This document shows, piece after piece, positions 27,141-36,355 of a DNA stretch of 64,000 nt. Each line of letters opens with the position of its first letter. Position 1 is the first letter of the stretch. Where the stretch lies: NCBI RefSeq assembly GCF_052115025.1, contig NZ_JBFRFW010000019.1, forward strand, positions 62,001 through 126,000, given 5' to 3'. A program made the position numbers and the translations under genes. Under the pieces are notes generated by a model. That model worked only from the letters and a program-made list of their open reading frames with translations, did not search any database and was not told the origin of the DNA. The DNA comes from Bradyrhizobium_A sp052115025. GTDB lineage: Bacteria; Pseudomonadota; Alphaproteobacteria; Rhizobiales; Xanthobacteraceae.

Positions 27141-28466
27141 ATGGTCGCACCACTCAGAGTGGGTATCGCGGGCCTCGGCACCGTGGGTGCCGAGGTTGTC
27201 CGTCTCCTTGAAACGCAAGCGCGCGCATTGTCGGTGCGGTGCGGACGCAGCATACGCGTGGTCGCCGTCACCGCGCGGTCAAAGGCCAAGAAGCGGGGGA
27301 TCGATCTGCGCGGGGTGACCTGGGCCAAGGATCCGCTGGCGGTCGCAGGCGATCCGGATGTCGACTGCTTCGTCGAGCTGATGGGCGGGGCCGACGAGCC
27401 GGCACTGTCGGCGATCCAGGCGGCGCTGTGTGCCGGCAAGTCGGTGGTCACCGCCAACAAGGCGCTGATCGCCAAGCACGGCGCCAAGCTCGCCGCGCTC
27501 GCCGAGGCTCATGGCGGTACGCTCAACTACGAGGCCGCCGTCGGCGCCGCCATTCCGGTGGTGAAAACCCTGCGCGAAGGCCTCGCCGGCACCGAGATCA
27601 ACCGCGTCTACGGCATCCTCAACGGCACCTGCAACTACATCCTGACTCGCATGGAGCAGGAGGGGCTGTCGTTCGAGGATTGCCTCAAGGACGCCCAGCG
27701 TCTCGGCTATGCCGAGGCCAATCCATCGTTCGACGTCGACGGCCACGACACCGCGCAGAAGTTGGCGATCCTGGCCAGCCTCGCATTCGGGACAAAGGTG
27801 GCGCAGAGCGCCGTCTATGTCGAAGGCATTTCGTCGATCGCGCCGGCGGATCTTCGTGCGGCGGAGGAGCTCGGCTACCGCGTCAAGCTGCTCGGCGTTG
27901 CGGTGCGCACCGCCAAGGGCATCGAGCAGCGTGTTCATCCGACCATGATTCCGAAGTCGTCGTCGATCGCCCAGGTGATGGGCGTCACCAATGCGGTGAC
28001 AATCGATGGTAAGGGCATTCCGCCGATCACGCTGGTAGGACCGGGTGCCGGCGGCGCTGCCACGGCGTCGGCCGTCGTCGCCGACATCGCCGATGCCGCG
28101 CGTGGTATCCGTGCCATGCCGTTCGGTCGTCCGGTCGACAAGCTGCAGCCGATCGCCAAGGCGCCGATGGAGCGCCACGAAGGTGGCTACTACATCCGCC
28201 TGATGGCCCGTGACCTCGCGGGCACCGCGGCGACCATCGCCACGCGCCTCGCCGAGCAGAAGATTTCGATCGAGTCCATTGTGCAGCGCCATCCGGACGA
28301 CGAGGCGTTCGCCGCGTCGAACCCGCGTGGCAAGTCGGCGCCGGTTCCGGTCATTCTGATTACCTATGCAACTCATGAGGACGCGGTGTACCGGGCCCTG
28401 AAAGCGGTGCAGCGCGACAAGGTGATCACCGGCCGGCCGCAGGTGATCCGTATCGAGAAGAACTGA
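27141..28466 (+). CDS. hom: homoserine dehydrogenase
   Basis: This enzyme reduces aspartate semialdehyde to homoserine, the branch point to threonine and methionine. It has 441 residues from ATG 27141. The N-terminal NAD(P) site is G-I-A-G-L-G-T-V-G (about 6-14). T-A-N-K-A-L-I-A-K-H-G holds a conserved Lys. The catalytic core G-I-L-N-G-T-C-N-Y-I-L follows, then A-E-A-N-P-S-F-D-V-D-G-H-D. A C-terminal ACT domain (from about residue 345) indicates feedback control by threonine. An in-frame TTG at 27132 is less likely as start. It is co-directional with the aminotransferase and glpX. Confidence 0.96.
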   Translation: MVAPLRVGIAGLGTVGAEVVRLLETQARALSVRCGRSIRVVAVTARSKAKKRGIDLRGVTWAKDPLAVAGDPDVDCFVELMGGADEPALSAIQAALCAGKSVVTANKALIAKHGAKLAALAEAHGGTLNYEAAVGAAIPVVKTLREGLAGTEINRVYGILNGTCNYILTRMEQEGLSFEDCLKDAQRLGYAEANPSFDVDGHDTAQKLAILASLAFGTKVAQSAVYVEGISSIAPADLRAAEELGYRVKLLGVAVRTAKGIEQRVHPTMIPKSSSIAQVMGVTNAVTIDGKGIPPITLVGPGAGGAATASAVVADIADAARGIRAMPFGRPVDKLQPIAKAPMERHEGGYYIRLMARDLAGTAATIATRLAEQKISIESIVQRHPDDEAFAASNPRGKSAPVPVILITYATHEDAVYRALKAVQRDKVITGRPQVIRIEKN

Positions 28467-28469
28467 ACT

Positions 28470-28485
28470 GGGGTATTTTCACCCC
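28470..28485 (+). terminator. weak hairpin between hom and glpX
   Basis: GGGGT (28470-28474) pairs with ACCCC (28481-28485). A short T-run lies nine bases further on. It may lower read-through from hom into glpX. Confidence 0.3.
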
Positions 28486-28512
28486 GCCGCTACGTTTTTG
28501 GGAGCCAAGACC

Positions 28513-29511
28513 ATGTCCACCACCATTTCCGTGCCACCGCAGCAACTGCTGGAGCGCATCCTGACGCTCGAGATCGTTCGCGTGACGGAGCGTGCGGCGG
28601 TCTCGGCGGCGCGCCTGCGCGGCCACGGCAACGAGAAGGCCGCCGACCAGGCGGCCGTCGACGCCATGCGCCGCGAGCTGAACAAGATTCCGATCGAGGG
28701 CACCGTCGTGATCGGCGAGGGTGAGCGCGACGAGGCGCCGATGCTGTTCATCGGCGAGAAGGTCGGCATGAACGCCGGTCCGAAGGTCGATATCGCGGTG
28801 GATCCGCTCGAAGGCACCACGCTGTGCGCCAAGAACATGCCGGGCGCCATCGCCACCATGGCCATGGCCGAAGGCGGCACGCTGCTCAACGCGCCTGACG
28901 TGTATATGCAGAAGATCGCGGTTGGTCCGGGCTATGCCAAGGGCGTGGTCGATCTCGACGCGTCGCCCGCCGACAACGTGCTGCGCCTCGCCAAGGCCAA
29001 GGGTGTACCGCCGTCGGCGATCACCGCGCTGGTGCTCGACCGTCCGCGCCACGCCGACATCATCTCCGGTGTGCGTAGCACCGGCGCTGCGGTGCGCCTG
29101 ATCACCGACGGCGACGTCGCCGGCGTGATCCACACCGCCGATCCCCACAACACCGGGGTCGACATCTACATGGGCACCGGCGGCGCGCCGGAGGGCGTGC
29201 TGGCAGCTGCAGCGTTGCGCTGCATCGGCGGCCAGATGCAGTGCCGCCTGATCCTCGACACCGAGGAAAAGCGCGCGCGCGCGTCCAAGATGGGCATTAA
29301 CGATCCGCACATGATCTACGGCATCGAGGATCTGGTAAGGGGCGACTGCCTGTTCGCCGCGACCGGCGTCACCGACGGCTCGCTGCTCTCGGGGGTCAAG
29401 TTCCGCAAGGACGTGATCGAGACCGAGACCGTGGTGATGCGCTCGGTGACCGGCACCGTCCGCGTCATCCGCGCCGAGCATCGCCAGCTCGAAAAATTCC
29501 ATCTGGATTGA
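28513..29511 (+). CDS. glpX: class II fructose-1,6-bisphosphatase
   Basis: GlpX hydrolyses fructose-1,6-bisphosphate in gluconeogenesis and, in autotrophs, also sedoheptulose-bisphosphate. It has 332 residues from ATG 28513, preceded by a GGGAG ribosome site. The metal/substrate motifs are G-E-G-E-R-D-E-A-P-M-L and V-D-P-L-E-G-T-T, with L-D-R-P-R-H and G-T-G-G-A-P-E-G-V-L-A-A further on. All are diagnostic of the class II family. It is followed within 9 bases by the GNAT gene. Confidence 0.96.
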   Translation: MSTTISVPPQQLLERILTLEIVRVTERAAVSAARLRGHGNEKAADQAAVDAMRRELNKIPIEGTVVIGEGERDEAPMLFIGEKVGMNAGPKVDIAVDPLEGTTLCAKNMPGAIATMAMAEGGTLLNAPDVYMQKIAVGPGYAKGVVDLDASPADNVLRLAKAKGVPPSAITALVLDRPRHADIISGVRSTGAAVRLITDGDVAGVIHTADPHNTGVDIYMGTGGAPEGVLAAAALRCIGGQMQCRLILDTEEKRARASKMGINDPHMIYGIEDLVRGDCLFAATGVTDGSLLSGVKFRKDVIETETVVMRSVTGTVRVIRAEHRQLEKFHLD

Positions 29512-29519
29512 GGTGAGCC

Positions 29520-29972
29520 ATGGGCGGCCCGCTCAACGTTCGACCGGTGACCGGTGCCGATCGGGCGGAGTGGGAGCCGCTATGGCAGGGCTACCTGACG
29601 TTCTATGAAAAGCCGCTTCCACCGGAGGTGACCGAGGTCACCTGGAAGCGGTTTCTCGACCCGGTCGAACCGTTGTACGCGCTGGTCGCCGAGATCGACG
29701 GCCAGCCGGTCGGGCTTGCGCACTACCTGCTGCACCGTTCGACCTGGGCGCTGGACTGTTATTGCTATCTTGAAGACCTGTTCGTCTCGCAGGCGGTGCG
29801 CGGGCACGGCGTCGGGCGCGCGCTGATCGATGCCGTCGCGACGGCAGCCCGCGAGGCGAATGCCAGCCGGCTCTACTGGCTGACGCACGAAACCAATACC
29901 CAGGCGCAGGAGCTCTACGACAAGCTCGCCAAGCGCACCGGTTTCATCCACTACGGAAAGCCCATCATTTAA
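29520..29972 (+). CDS. GNAT-family N-acetyltransferase
   Basis: This 150-residue protein is a single GNAT domain. The acetyl-CoA-binding motif A appears as V-R-G-H-G-V-G-R-A-L-I (residues ~96-106), followed by a helix. The motif B stretch L-Y-W-L-T-H-E-T-N-T-Q-A-Q-E-L-Y-D-K lies near 118-135. This is the form seen in small-molecule N-acetyltransferases; the substrate is unknown. It starts 9 bases after glpX with a GAGG site and is followed 16 bases later by the HAD gene, so the three are probably co-transcribed. Confidence 0.88.
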   Translation: MGGPLNVRPVTGADRAEWEPLWQGYLTFYEKPLPPEVTEVTWKRFLDPVEPLYALVAEIDGQPVGLAHYLLHRSTWALDCYCYLEDLFVSQAVRGHGVGRALIDAVATAAREANASRLYWLTHETNTQAQELYDKLAKRTGFIHYGKPII

Positions 29973-29987
29973 GATGGAGGACGGCAC

Positions 29988-30728
29988 GTGCCGGACCGAG
30001 ACGCTGCAACGAGTTCTGCGCCCGGCGTGAAGGCGCTGCTGTTCGATGTGTTCGGCACCGTGGTCGACTGGCGCGGCAGCCTGATCGCCGATCTCTCGGC
30101 CTGGGCACAGGCGAGGGGCCTTCGCGGGGACTGGGGGGCACTGGTCGATGCCTGGCGTGCCGCCTATGTGCCATCGATGGACGAGGTGCGCAGGCACCCG
30201 GAGCGCGGCTTCGTCAACCTCGACGCGCTGCACCGCCAATCGCTCGAGCGTCTCGTCGCGGCGCAACCGATCGAGGGCTTCACGGAAGCGGACTTCGATC
30301 ACGTCAACCGCGGCTGGCATCGGCTCGATCCCTGGCCGGACAGCGTCTCCGGTCTCACGCGCCTCAAGCGCAAATTCATTGTCAGCCCGCTGTCGAATGG
30401 CAATGTCGCGCTGCTGGTCGATATGGCCAAGCACGCCGGCCTGCCATGGGATCTGGTGCTGAGTGCCGAGGTGTTTCAGCATTACAAGCCGGATCCCGAA
30501 AGCTATCTCGGTGCGGCGCGCCTGCTCGGCCTGCAGCCGGCGGAGGTGATGATGGTTGCGGCCCACAACAACGACCTGGAGGCCGCGCAGGACTGCGGCC
30601 TCGCCACCTGTTTCGTGCCGCGGCCGACCGAGTACGGCCCGCTGCAGAAACGTGATTTCAAGGCCGAGGGCGACTGGACGCTGGTGGTGCGTGACCTCGA
30701 CGACCTCGCGGATCGGCTCGGCTGCTGA
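29988..30728 (+). CDS. HAD-family haloacid dehalogenase type II
   Basis: This 246-residue HAD hydrolase has the nucleophile Asp20 in L-L-F-D-V-F-G-T-V-V-D-W, the sequence form of type II (L-2-haloacid) dehalogenases. The second motif S-P-L-S-N-G-N lies near 130, and the third, M-V-A-A-H-N-N-D, near 187-194. The lysine K-P-D-P-E-S-Y is present near 164. GTG 29988 is the start, well spaced from a GGAGG site. Known members act on short 2-haloacids, but many so annotated have other substrates, so the reaction is not certain. Confidence 0.88.
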   Translation: MPDRDAATSSAPGVKALLFDVFGTVVDWRGSLIADLSAWAQARGLRGDWGALVDAWRAAYVPSMDEVRRHPERGFVNLDALHRQSLERLVAAQPIEGFTEADFDHVNRGWHRLDPWPDSVSGLTRLKRKFIVSPLSNGNVALLVDMAKHAGLPWDLVLSAEVFQHYKPDPESYLGAARLLGLQPAEVMMVAAHNNDLEAAQDCGLATCFVPRPTEYGPLQKRDFKAEGDWTLVVRDLDDLADRLGC

Positions 30729-30765
30729 TCTCCTCGTGCTGCAAGCCCCTGTTGCCGGATTCATC

Positions 30766-32604
30766 ATGTCGCCTTCGACGCCGCTGCCTGTCCAAGCTCC
30801 TGTCGCCTTCCTGGGCGTGACGCGGTCGGCCACCGGCTGCCTGTGGCGCGATCGCCTCGATCCGCGCGGCGCGGCCAAGGCGCTGGCGATCGCGCAGCGT
30901 TTCCAGCTGCCCGAGATGCTGGCGCGGGTGGTGGCGGGGCGCGGCATCGAGCTTGACGCGGTCGAGGATTTCCTTGATCCGACCATCCGCAAGCTGCTGC
31001 CCGATCCGTTCAGCCTGACCCAGATGGAGGCCGCGGCGCAGCGCATCGCCGATGCGGCGACGCGCGGCGAGAAGGTTGCGATCTTCGGCGACTATGACGT
31101 CGACGGCGCCACCTCGTCGGCGCTGATGGCCTGGCATCTGCGCCATTGCGGGCTCGATCCGCTGATCCACATTCCCGACCGCATCTTCGAGGGCTACGGA
31201 CCGAATGTCGATGCGATCCGTTCGCTGGCGGACCGCGGCGCGACGCTGCTGATCACGGTGGACTGCGGCACCACCAGCTTCGAGCCGTTTGCCGAAGCCA
31301 AGCGTCGCGGCATGGACGTCGTGGTGATCGACCATCACCAGGCTGGAGATGAATTGCCGATCGTGGACGCGCTGGTCAATCCGAACCGGCTCGACGACCT
31401 CTCCGGGCTCGGCCATCTCGCGGCCGTCGGCCTCGTGCTGGTGACGCTCGTCGCGGTCAATCGTGAGCTGCGCGGCCGTGGTTTCTGGAATGCGGTACGC
31501 CCCGAGCCGGACCTTCTTGGACAGTTGCATCATGTCGCGCTCGGCACCGTCGCCGACGTGGTGCCGCTGATCGGGTTGAACCGTGCCTTCGTCGCCAAGG
31601 GGCTGATCGCGATGCGCCGGCGCGATCATATCGGCCACACCGCGCTGATGGATGTGGCACGGCTGAACGGACCGCCGGAAGCATGGCACCTCGGCTTCAT
31701 GCTGGGGCCACGGATCAACGCCGGCGGTCGTATCGGCAAGGCCGACCTCGGCGTGCGCCTGCTGCTGGAAGGCGACGTGTCGGAAGCCGCGCGGATCGCC
31801 GCCGATCTCGACCGCCTCAACGAGGAGCGCCGTGCGATCGAGCGGGCCGCTGTCGAACAGGCGGAAGCGGAAGCGCTGGCGTCGCTCGGATTCGAGGATA
31901 AAGGCACAGTGATCATCACAGCGTCCGAGGGCTGGCATCCGGGCGTCGTTGGCCTGGTCGCAGCCCGGCTGAAGGAAAAGTTCGGGCGTCCGGCGTTCGC
32001 GGTTGCCCTCGAGCCGGGCGGCACCGGAACCGGATCGGGCCGCTCGATCGCCGGCGTCGATCTCGGCAAGGCGGTGCGGCAGGCGGTGCACGATGGCATC
32101 CTGGCAAAAGGCGGCGGCCATGCCATGGCGGCCGGCGTGACGCTGAGGAAGGAGCGCCTTGCCGAATTCCGTGCCGCGATGGAAGCCGCGCTCGGCGAGG
32201 ACGTGCGCAAGGCGCGCCATGTCAACGAACTGCTGATCGACGGCGCGGTCAGCGCGCGGGCGGTGACGCCGGATTTTGTGGCGATGCTGAACCGCGCCGC
32301 GCCCTACGGCGCCGGCAATCCAGAGCCGGTGATCGCGCTGCCGGCGCACCAGCTGGTCTATGCCGATCCGGTCGGTGAGGCGCATCTGCGGCTGCGCTTC
32401 AAGGCCGGCGATGGCGCCGTCGTCAACGGCATCGCCTTCCGATCCGTCGGGCAGAAGCTCGGCCAGGCGCTGCTGGAGAACCGCGGTCAGCCGCTGCATG
32501 TGGCGGGTACGCTGGCGGTGGACCGCTGGCAGGGCAACGAACGGGTGCAACTGCGCGTCAGCGACGTCGCGGTGCCCGATCCGGGGCCCGCGGTGATCCG
32601 CTAG
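30766..32604 (+). CDS. recJ: single-stranded-DNA exonuclease RecJ
   Basis: RecJ degrades single-stranded DNA 5' to 3' in recombination and mismatch repair. It has 612 residues from ATG 30766; the frame extends upstream into the HAD gene but that part is a shadow. The phosphoesterase motifs are present: G-D-Y-D-V-D-G-A (motif I), V-D-C-G-T and V-I-D-H-H-Q (DHH motif), then G-P-R-I-N-A-G-G-R-I-G. The C-terminal DHHA1 part has S-G-R-S and K-G-G-G-H-A-M-A-A-G. It ends 12 bases from the convergent transglycosylase gene. Confidence 0.96.
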   Translation: MSPSTPLPVQAPVAFLGVTRSATGCLWRDRLDPRGAAKALAIAQRFQLPEMLARVVAGRGIELDAVEDFLDPTIRKLLPDPFSLTQMEAAAQRIADAATRGEKVAIFGDYDVDGATSSALMAWHLRHCGLDPLIHIPDRIFEGYGPNVDAIRSLADRGATLLITVDCGTTSFEPFAEAKRRGMDVVVIDHHQAGDELPIVDALVNPNRLDDLSGLGHLAAVGLVLVTLVAVNRELRGRGFWNAVRPEPDLLGQLHHVALGTVADVVPLIGLNRAFVAKGLIAMRRRDHIGHTALMDVARLNGPPEAWHLGFMLGPRINAGGRIGKADLGVRLLLEGDVSEAARIAADLDRLNEERRAIERAAVEQAEAEALASLGFEDKGTVIITASEGWHPGVVGLVAARLKEKFGRPAFAVALEPGGTGTGSGRSIAGVDLGKAVRQAVHDGILAKGGGHAMAAGVTLRKERLAEFRAAMEAALGEDVRKARHVNELLIDGAVSARAVTPDFVAMLNRAAPYGAGNPEPVIALPAHQLVYADPVGEAHLRLRFKAGDGAVVNGIAFRSVGQKLGQALLENRGQPLHVAGTLAVDRWQGNERVQLRVSDVAVPDPGPAVIR

Positions 32605-32616
32605 ACTTGGTTGCGC

Positions 32617-33846
32617 TCATGATCCCTGGCGCAGCCGCGCGAGCACCTTGAGGCCACCATAACCGTCGGCGGGCGTCAGGCCAGCCTTGATCTGAAAATC
32701 CTTGATTGCCTTCATGGTGTCGTTGCCGACACGGCCGTCGGTGCCGCCGGTGTCGAAGCCGAGGCGGGTGAGGCGGGTCTGCATCTCCTGCACCTCGGCG
32801 AGTGTCAGCGCGCGCTCAGAACCCGGGAAGGGCTGGATGAACGGGCCGCCGCCGAGGATGCGATCGCCGAGATGCACGATCGCCAGCGCATAGTTCATCG
32901 ACGGATTGTAGCTGCGCACCGCATAGAAGTTGGGGCCGAGCAGGAACGAGGGGCCGCCCGGCACCGGCGTCCACAGCTGCGCGGTCGCGTTCGGCTCTGG
33001 AAACGCTTGCCCGTCGGCGCGGCTGACGCCGGACGCCGCCCAGGCCGCATAGCTGCGGCTGCCGCCGCCGCTCGCGCCGTTCGCCTGCACCTCGTAACCC
33101 CAGTGCTCGTTGCGATGATACTTGCCGCGGTTGACGAGGTAGCGCGCGGTCGAGCCCAGCGCGTCGTCGGGCGCGCCGAACGGTGACACCCGGCCGTCGC
33201 CGTCATAGTCGAAGCCGACATTGAGCCAGACCTCCGGCATCCACTGGGTGTGGCCCATGGCGCCGGCCCACGAGCCACGCATTTCCTCGGGCGTGCTCCA
33301 GCCGCGCTGCACGATCTTGAGCGCGTTGATCAGCTCGGTCTCCCAGTAGGCCTTGCGGCGTGGCTCGTTCCAGGCGAGCGCCGCCAGCGAGGGAAACACC
33401 GGGCGCATGTGGTTCTGCTGCACCAGCGGATCGCCATAGGCGCTCTCGACGCCCCACAGCGCCAGCAATGTGCCGCGCTCGACGCCGAAGTCGCGCTCGA
33501 TGCGGGCAAACACCGCGCCGTGTTGCCGCAACGCGTCCTTGCCGGCGATGATGCGCCAGTCGGAGACGCGGCGGTTGATGTACTGCCAGGTCTGCTCGTT
33601 GAATTCCGGCTGGTTGCGCATCTTGGCGAACACGCTCATGTCCGGCTCGAGGCGCCCCATGACACGGCTGTAGGTCGCCTCCGAGATGCCGCGCGCCAGT
33701 GCCTTGGCGCGGAACGCCTCGCGCCACTGCTCGAAGCCGGGCGGCGCGGCGTCGCTGGACGAAGGCAGGGCCAGCGTCGTGGCGATGCCGGCGCTGATCC
33801 GAAGCAGGGTTCGTCGCGACAGGGGGCAAGAATCGATCGGAGCCAT
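32617..33846 (-). CDS. lytic murein transglycosylase (MltB-like) with PG-binding domain
   Basis: This enzyme cleaves peptidoglycan strands to 1,6-anhydro-MurNAc ends, the substrate route for AnmK encoded in this window. From ATG 33846 it has 409 residues. An N-terminal signal of twin-arginine type (L-S-R-R-T-L-L-R-I-S, then a hydrophobic stretch) precedes the SLT/MltB domain (about 38-320). The catalytic Glu134 sits in L-W-G-V-E-S-A-Y-G. A PG_binding_1 domain follows (about 345-405), with G-F-D-T-G-G-T-D-G-R-V-G-N-D-T. It is periplasmic. The frame extends 12 codons upstream, but the shorter start gives a proper signal. Confidence 0.92.
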   Translation of the reverse strand: MAPIDSCPLSRRTLLRISAGIATTLALPSSSDAAPPGFEQWREAFRAKALARGISEATYSRVMGRLEPDMSVFAKMRNQPEFNEQTWQYINRRVSDWRIIAGKDALRQHGAVFARIERDFGVERGTLLALWGVESAYGDPLVQQNHMRPVFPSLAALAWNEPRRKAYWETELINALKIVQRGWSTPEEMRGSWAGAMGHTQWMPEVWLNVGFDYDGDGRVSPFGAPDDALGSTARYLVNRGKYHRNEHWGYEVQANGASGGGSRSYAAWAASGVSRADGQAFPEPNATAQLWTPVPGGPSFLLGPNFYAVRSYNPSMNYALAIVHLGDRILGGGPFIQPFPGSERALTLAEVQEMQTRLTRLGFDTGGTDGRVGNDTMKAIKDFQIKAGLTPADGYGGLKVLARLRQGS

Positions 33847-33897
33847 GTCGCCCAGTGTAATGCGATGCTGCGCCAGGCCCAACCGTTAGCCGGTCGG

Positions 33898-35619
33898 CTA
33901 TTCGCCGTCGCCCTCCGACGACATGCCGGGTTTCGGCGGCTGCTCCGGTGCGGCATGGGCCGCCGTAGCCGGTGCGGCGGGTTCCATCTGTACCTCGGTT
34001 CCGCGCGCCCCGAGCAGCCGTTCATAGGCCGACACTAGGGTGATGTACGGATTGACCCACAGCCAGCCGTCGCGGGTGAACACCTGCAGGTCGAAGTGCA
34101 GGTGGCTGGTGGTGCCGCCGGGATAATCCTGATAGTTCGACACGAGGCCGATGGCTTCGCCTTCGCTCACCTGGCGCCCGTTGAGGAGGCCGTCGGCATC
34201 CATGCGGGCCGGGGTCATGTGCATGTAGCGCAGCCGCACATGGTCGCGCGCGGTATCGGCCACCACGAACACGGCCTGCTGGCCGCGGCCGCGGACGATC
34301 ACGCCGTCACGCCCGGCGACAACAGCGAAGTGATTGGACTCGCAGCGGTCGGCGCCGTCGTTGCGCAGCGGACAGGCGGAGGGGCGGATATCCTGTCCCT
34401 GATGACCGTAACCGCTTGCGCACTGGCCGACCTCGAAGCTGCGCGATTCACAGAAATTGTCCTGCCAGGGGTAGCTGTAGTTCTCCCTGGCGGATTCATC
34501 GAACACCAGCGGCTTGTCGTTGCGCTTGCAGCGATAGGCCGTACCCTTGGCGTGGGGGGTGGTGGTTCGTCCGGTGAAATTGCAGTCGCCCCAGTTGAGG
34601 AAGGACTGCGAGTTGGCGAACGCCGGCGTCTCCTTCAGCGGAAAGCGGATCTGGGCGTAGACCGTCGGATCGACCTTGCCCGGCTGGCCATGGGCGCCGC
34701 TGTTGGTGACGATGTCGCCGACCGGCCGGTAGGTGAAATCCGGCGAGCGCGCCAGCGGCCGCTCGGCCTCCGCGCTTTCGATATCGCGCCGCGGCGGTTG
34801 CGGACGGCCGCCGTCGATCCGCAACGCCTTGAGAAAACGTTCCGCCACCACCGACGCTTCGCGGCAAGCGAGGCGGTTGCGTCGGGGAGCGCTGTCGAGG
34901 CAGAGAATGGAGACCACGTAAGGAATGCCGAACCGCGTGAAGGCATATCGCAGGTAGCCTTCACGAACGGTGCGCCGCAGATCGGGATATTGCGATGCCA
35001 GCGCCTTGACCGGCTCGCCCTTGCCGGCGAGCGGGTCATCGATCCGGTAGACCAGCGCCGAGCCAGTGATGTGGACTTCCACCGGCTTGGCATAGGTTCG
35101 CTGCGGCAGGTTGTCCGCGCCCACGGGCGCAGCCGAGAACACGGCGTCGTAACCGGCGGGGCCGGCGTCGAACATCTCGGTCTGGAAGCCGGACTGATAG
35201 TGCGATGGCAACAGACTTGCGGGCAGCCCGCTAAGCCGATTGCCGATGAATTCGGCGGCGTCGAACGGCAGCAGCACCGGAACCGGGCTTCGGCCAATCC
35301 CGGGAAAGAACGCCGCTGTGGCGGCATTGAGCTGAAACAGCGCCGGCCAATGCCGCGGGTCGGTGGCCAGATGTCGGTTCGCCGGCGAAAATGTCAGGCT
35401 GCCAGTGGCTTCTGGGTGGTTGTTAAATTCAATTCGGAGCTGGTCATGGGCGCTGCGCCAGTCTGCCTGCAGCACCGATATCGCCGGTGTCCGGAAGCCA
35501 TCCGCGATGACGGATGACGAGGCCAGGGCGACGATGCCAGCAAGGGCGAGGCCGAGAAGCCGCCTCCCGATCGAAACGCCGGGGGCGGCCAATCTCGATT
35601 GCGCGCTGCCCCCGGTCAA
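33898..35619 (-). CDS. M23-family peptidoglycan peptidase
   Basis: This 573-residue protein has an N-terminal signal or anchor stretch (about 20-38). The C-terminal domain carries the Zn site of M23 (LytM/lysostaphin-type) metallopeptidases: H-x3-D with His406 and Asp410 (G-H-Q-G-Q-D) and H-x-H with His506 and His508 (H-L-H-F-D-L). Such enzymes cut peptide cross-links of peptidoglycan. The region between about 40 and 390 is unusually long and not recognised. It contains several Cys residues (for example in G-D-C-N-F, A-Y-R-C-K and N-F-C-E-S) that may form disulfides in the periplasm. It lies next to the transglycosylase gene on the same strand. Confidence 0.87.
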   Translation of the reverse strand: MTGGSAQSRLAAPGVSIGRRLLGLALAGIVALASSSVIADGFRTPAISVLQADWRSAHDQLRIEFNNHPEATGSLTFSPANRHLATDPRHWPALFQLNAATAAFFPGIGRSPVPVLLPFDAAEFIGNRLSGLPASLLPSHYQSGFQTEMFDAGPAGYDAVFSAAPVGADNLPQRTYAKPVEVHITGSALVYRIDDPLAGKGEPVKALASQYPDLRRTVREGYLRYAFTRFGIPYVVSILCLDSAPRRNRLACREASVVAERFLKALRIDGGRPQPPRRDIESAEAERPLARSPDFTYRPVGDIVTNSGAHGQPGKVDPTVYAQIRFPLKETPAFANSQSFLNWGDCNFTGRTTTPHAKGTAYRCKRNDKPLVFDESARENYSYPWQDNFCESRSFEVGQCASGYGHQGQDIRPSACPLRNDGADRCESNHFAVVAGRDGVIVRGRGQQAVFVVADTARDHVRLRYMHMTPARMDADGLLNGRQVSEGEAIGLVSNYQDYPGGTTSHLHFDLQVFTRDGWLWVNPYITLVSAYERLLGARGTEVQMEPAAPATAAHAAPEQPPKPGMSSEGDGE

Positions 35620-35650
35620 TTCGCCACCTGCCGGCCTCTGTCCGGAGACC

Positions 35651-36217
35651 TCAGTCCTTGGCGCGCTCGACGTAGGAGCCGTCTTCGGTCATCACCACGA
35701 TGCGGGTGCCGACGCCGACGTGGGGCGGCACCGCGGTGCGCACGCCGTTGGACAGCACGGCGGGTTTGTAGGACGACGATGCGGTCTGGCCCTTGGTGAC
35801 CGGCTCGGTATCCACGACTTCGAACACCGCGCGCTGCGGCAAGGTGATCGCGACCGCATTGCCGTCGTGGATCGAGAGCTTGACGGTCAGGTTCTCCTGC
35901 AGGTACGGCGCGGCATTGCCAACGGTGTCCTTGCCGACCATGAGCTGGTCGTAGGTCTCGTTGTTCATGAAGTGGAAGCCGTCAGCGTCCTCGTAGAGGA
36001 AGTTGAAGTCGCGGTCCTCGATGGTGGCGCGCTCGACCTGGTCGGTGGTCTTGAACCGCTCGGAGACCTTCACGCCGTCGCTGATCCGGCGCATTTCGAT
36101 CTGGCTGACCGGGGTTCCCTTGCCGGGGTGGATGTTCTCGGCGGTCAGAACGACATATAGCTTGCCATCCATATCGATGACATTGCCCTTGCGAATAGAA
36201 CTTGCGATGACTCTCAC
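35651..36217 (-). CDS. efp: translation elongation factor P
   Basis: EF-P frees ribosomes stalled on poly-proline stretches. The 188-residue protein has the three-barrel EF-P layout. The modified lysine lies in the loop H-P-G-K-G-T-P (Lys33), the form that receives beta-lysine. Domain III ends in G-T-R-I-V-V-M-T-E-D-G-S-Y-V-E-R. The genes for the modifying enzymes, epmA and epmB, begin on the opposite strand 139 bases away, so the complete lysylation set is encoded here. Confidence 0.97.
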   Translation of the reverse strand: MRVIASSIRKGNVIDMDGKLYVVLTAENIHPGKGTPVSQIEMRRISDGVKVSERFKTTDQVERATIEDRDFNFLYEDADGFHFMNNETYDQLMVGKDTVGNAAPYLQENLTVKLSIHDGNAVAITLPQRAVFEVVDTEPVTKGQTASSSYKPAVLSNGVRTAVPPHVGVGTRIVVMTEDGSYVERAKD

Positions 36218-36355
36218 GGATCAGTTTCCTAGCGTTCGGGGCGGAAGCCTGGCCGGGACCGGACGTCCAACGGCGGGCGGAACAGTTTCGGGCCGCAACA
36301 TACTGATTTGTGGCCCGGATGCCAGCTTTTTGCGCCAGATTGGGGCGGACCGCCC

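Noticed and set aside
30658..32550. 630-residue open frame on the minus strand
   Set aside because: It is antisense to recJ, which has all its motifs.
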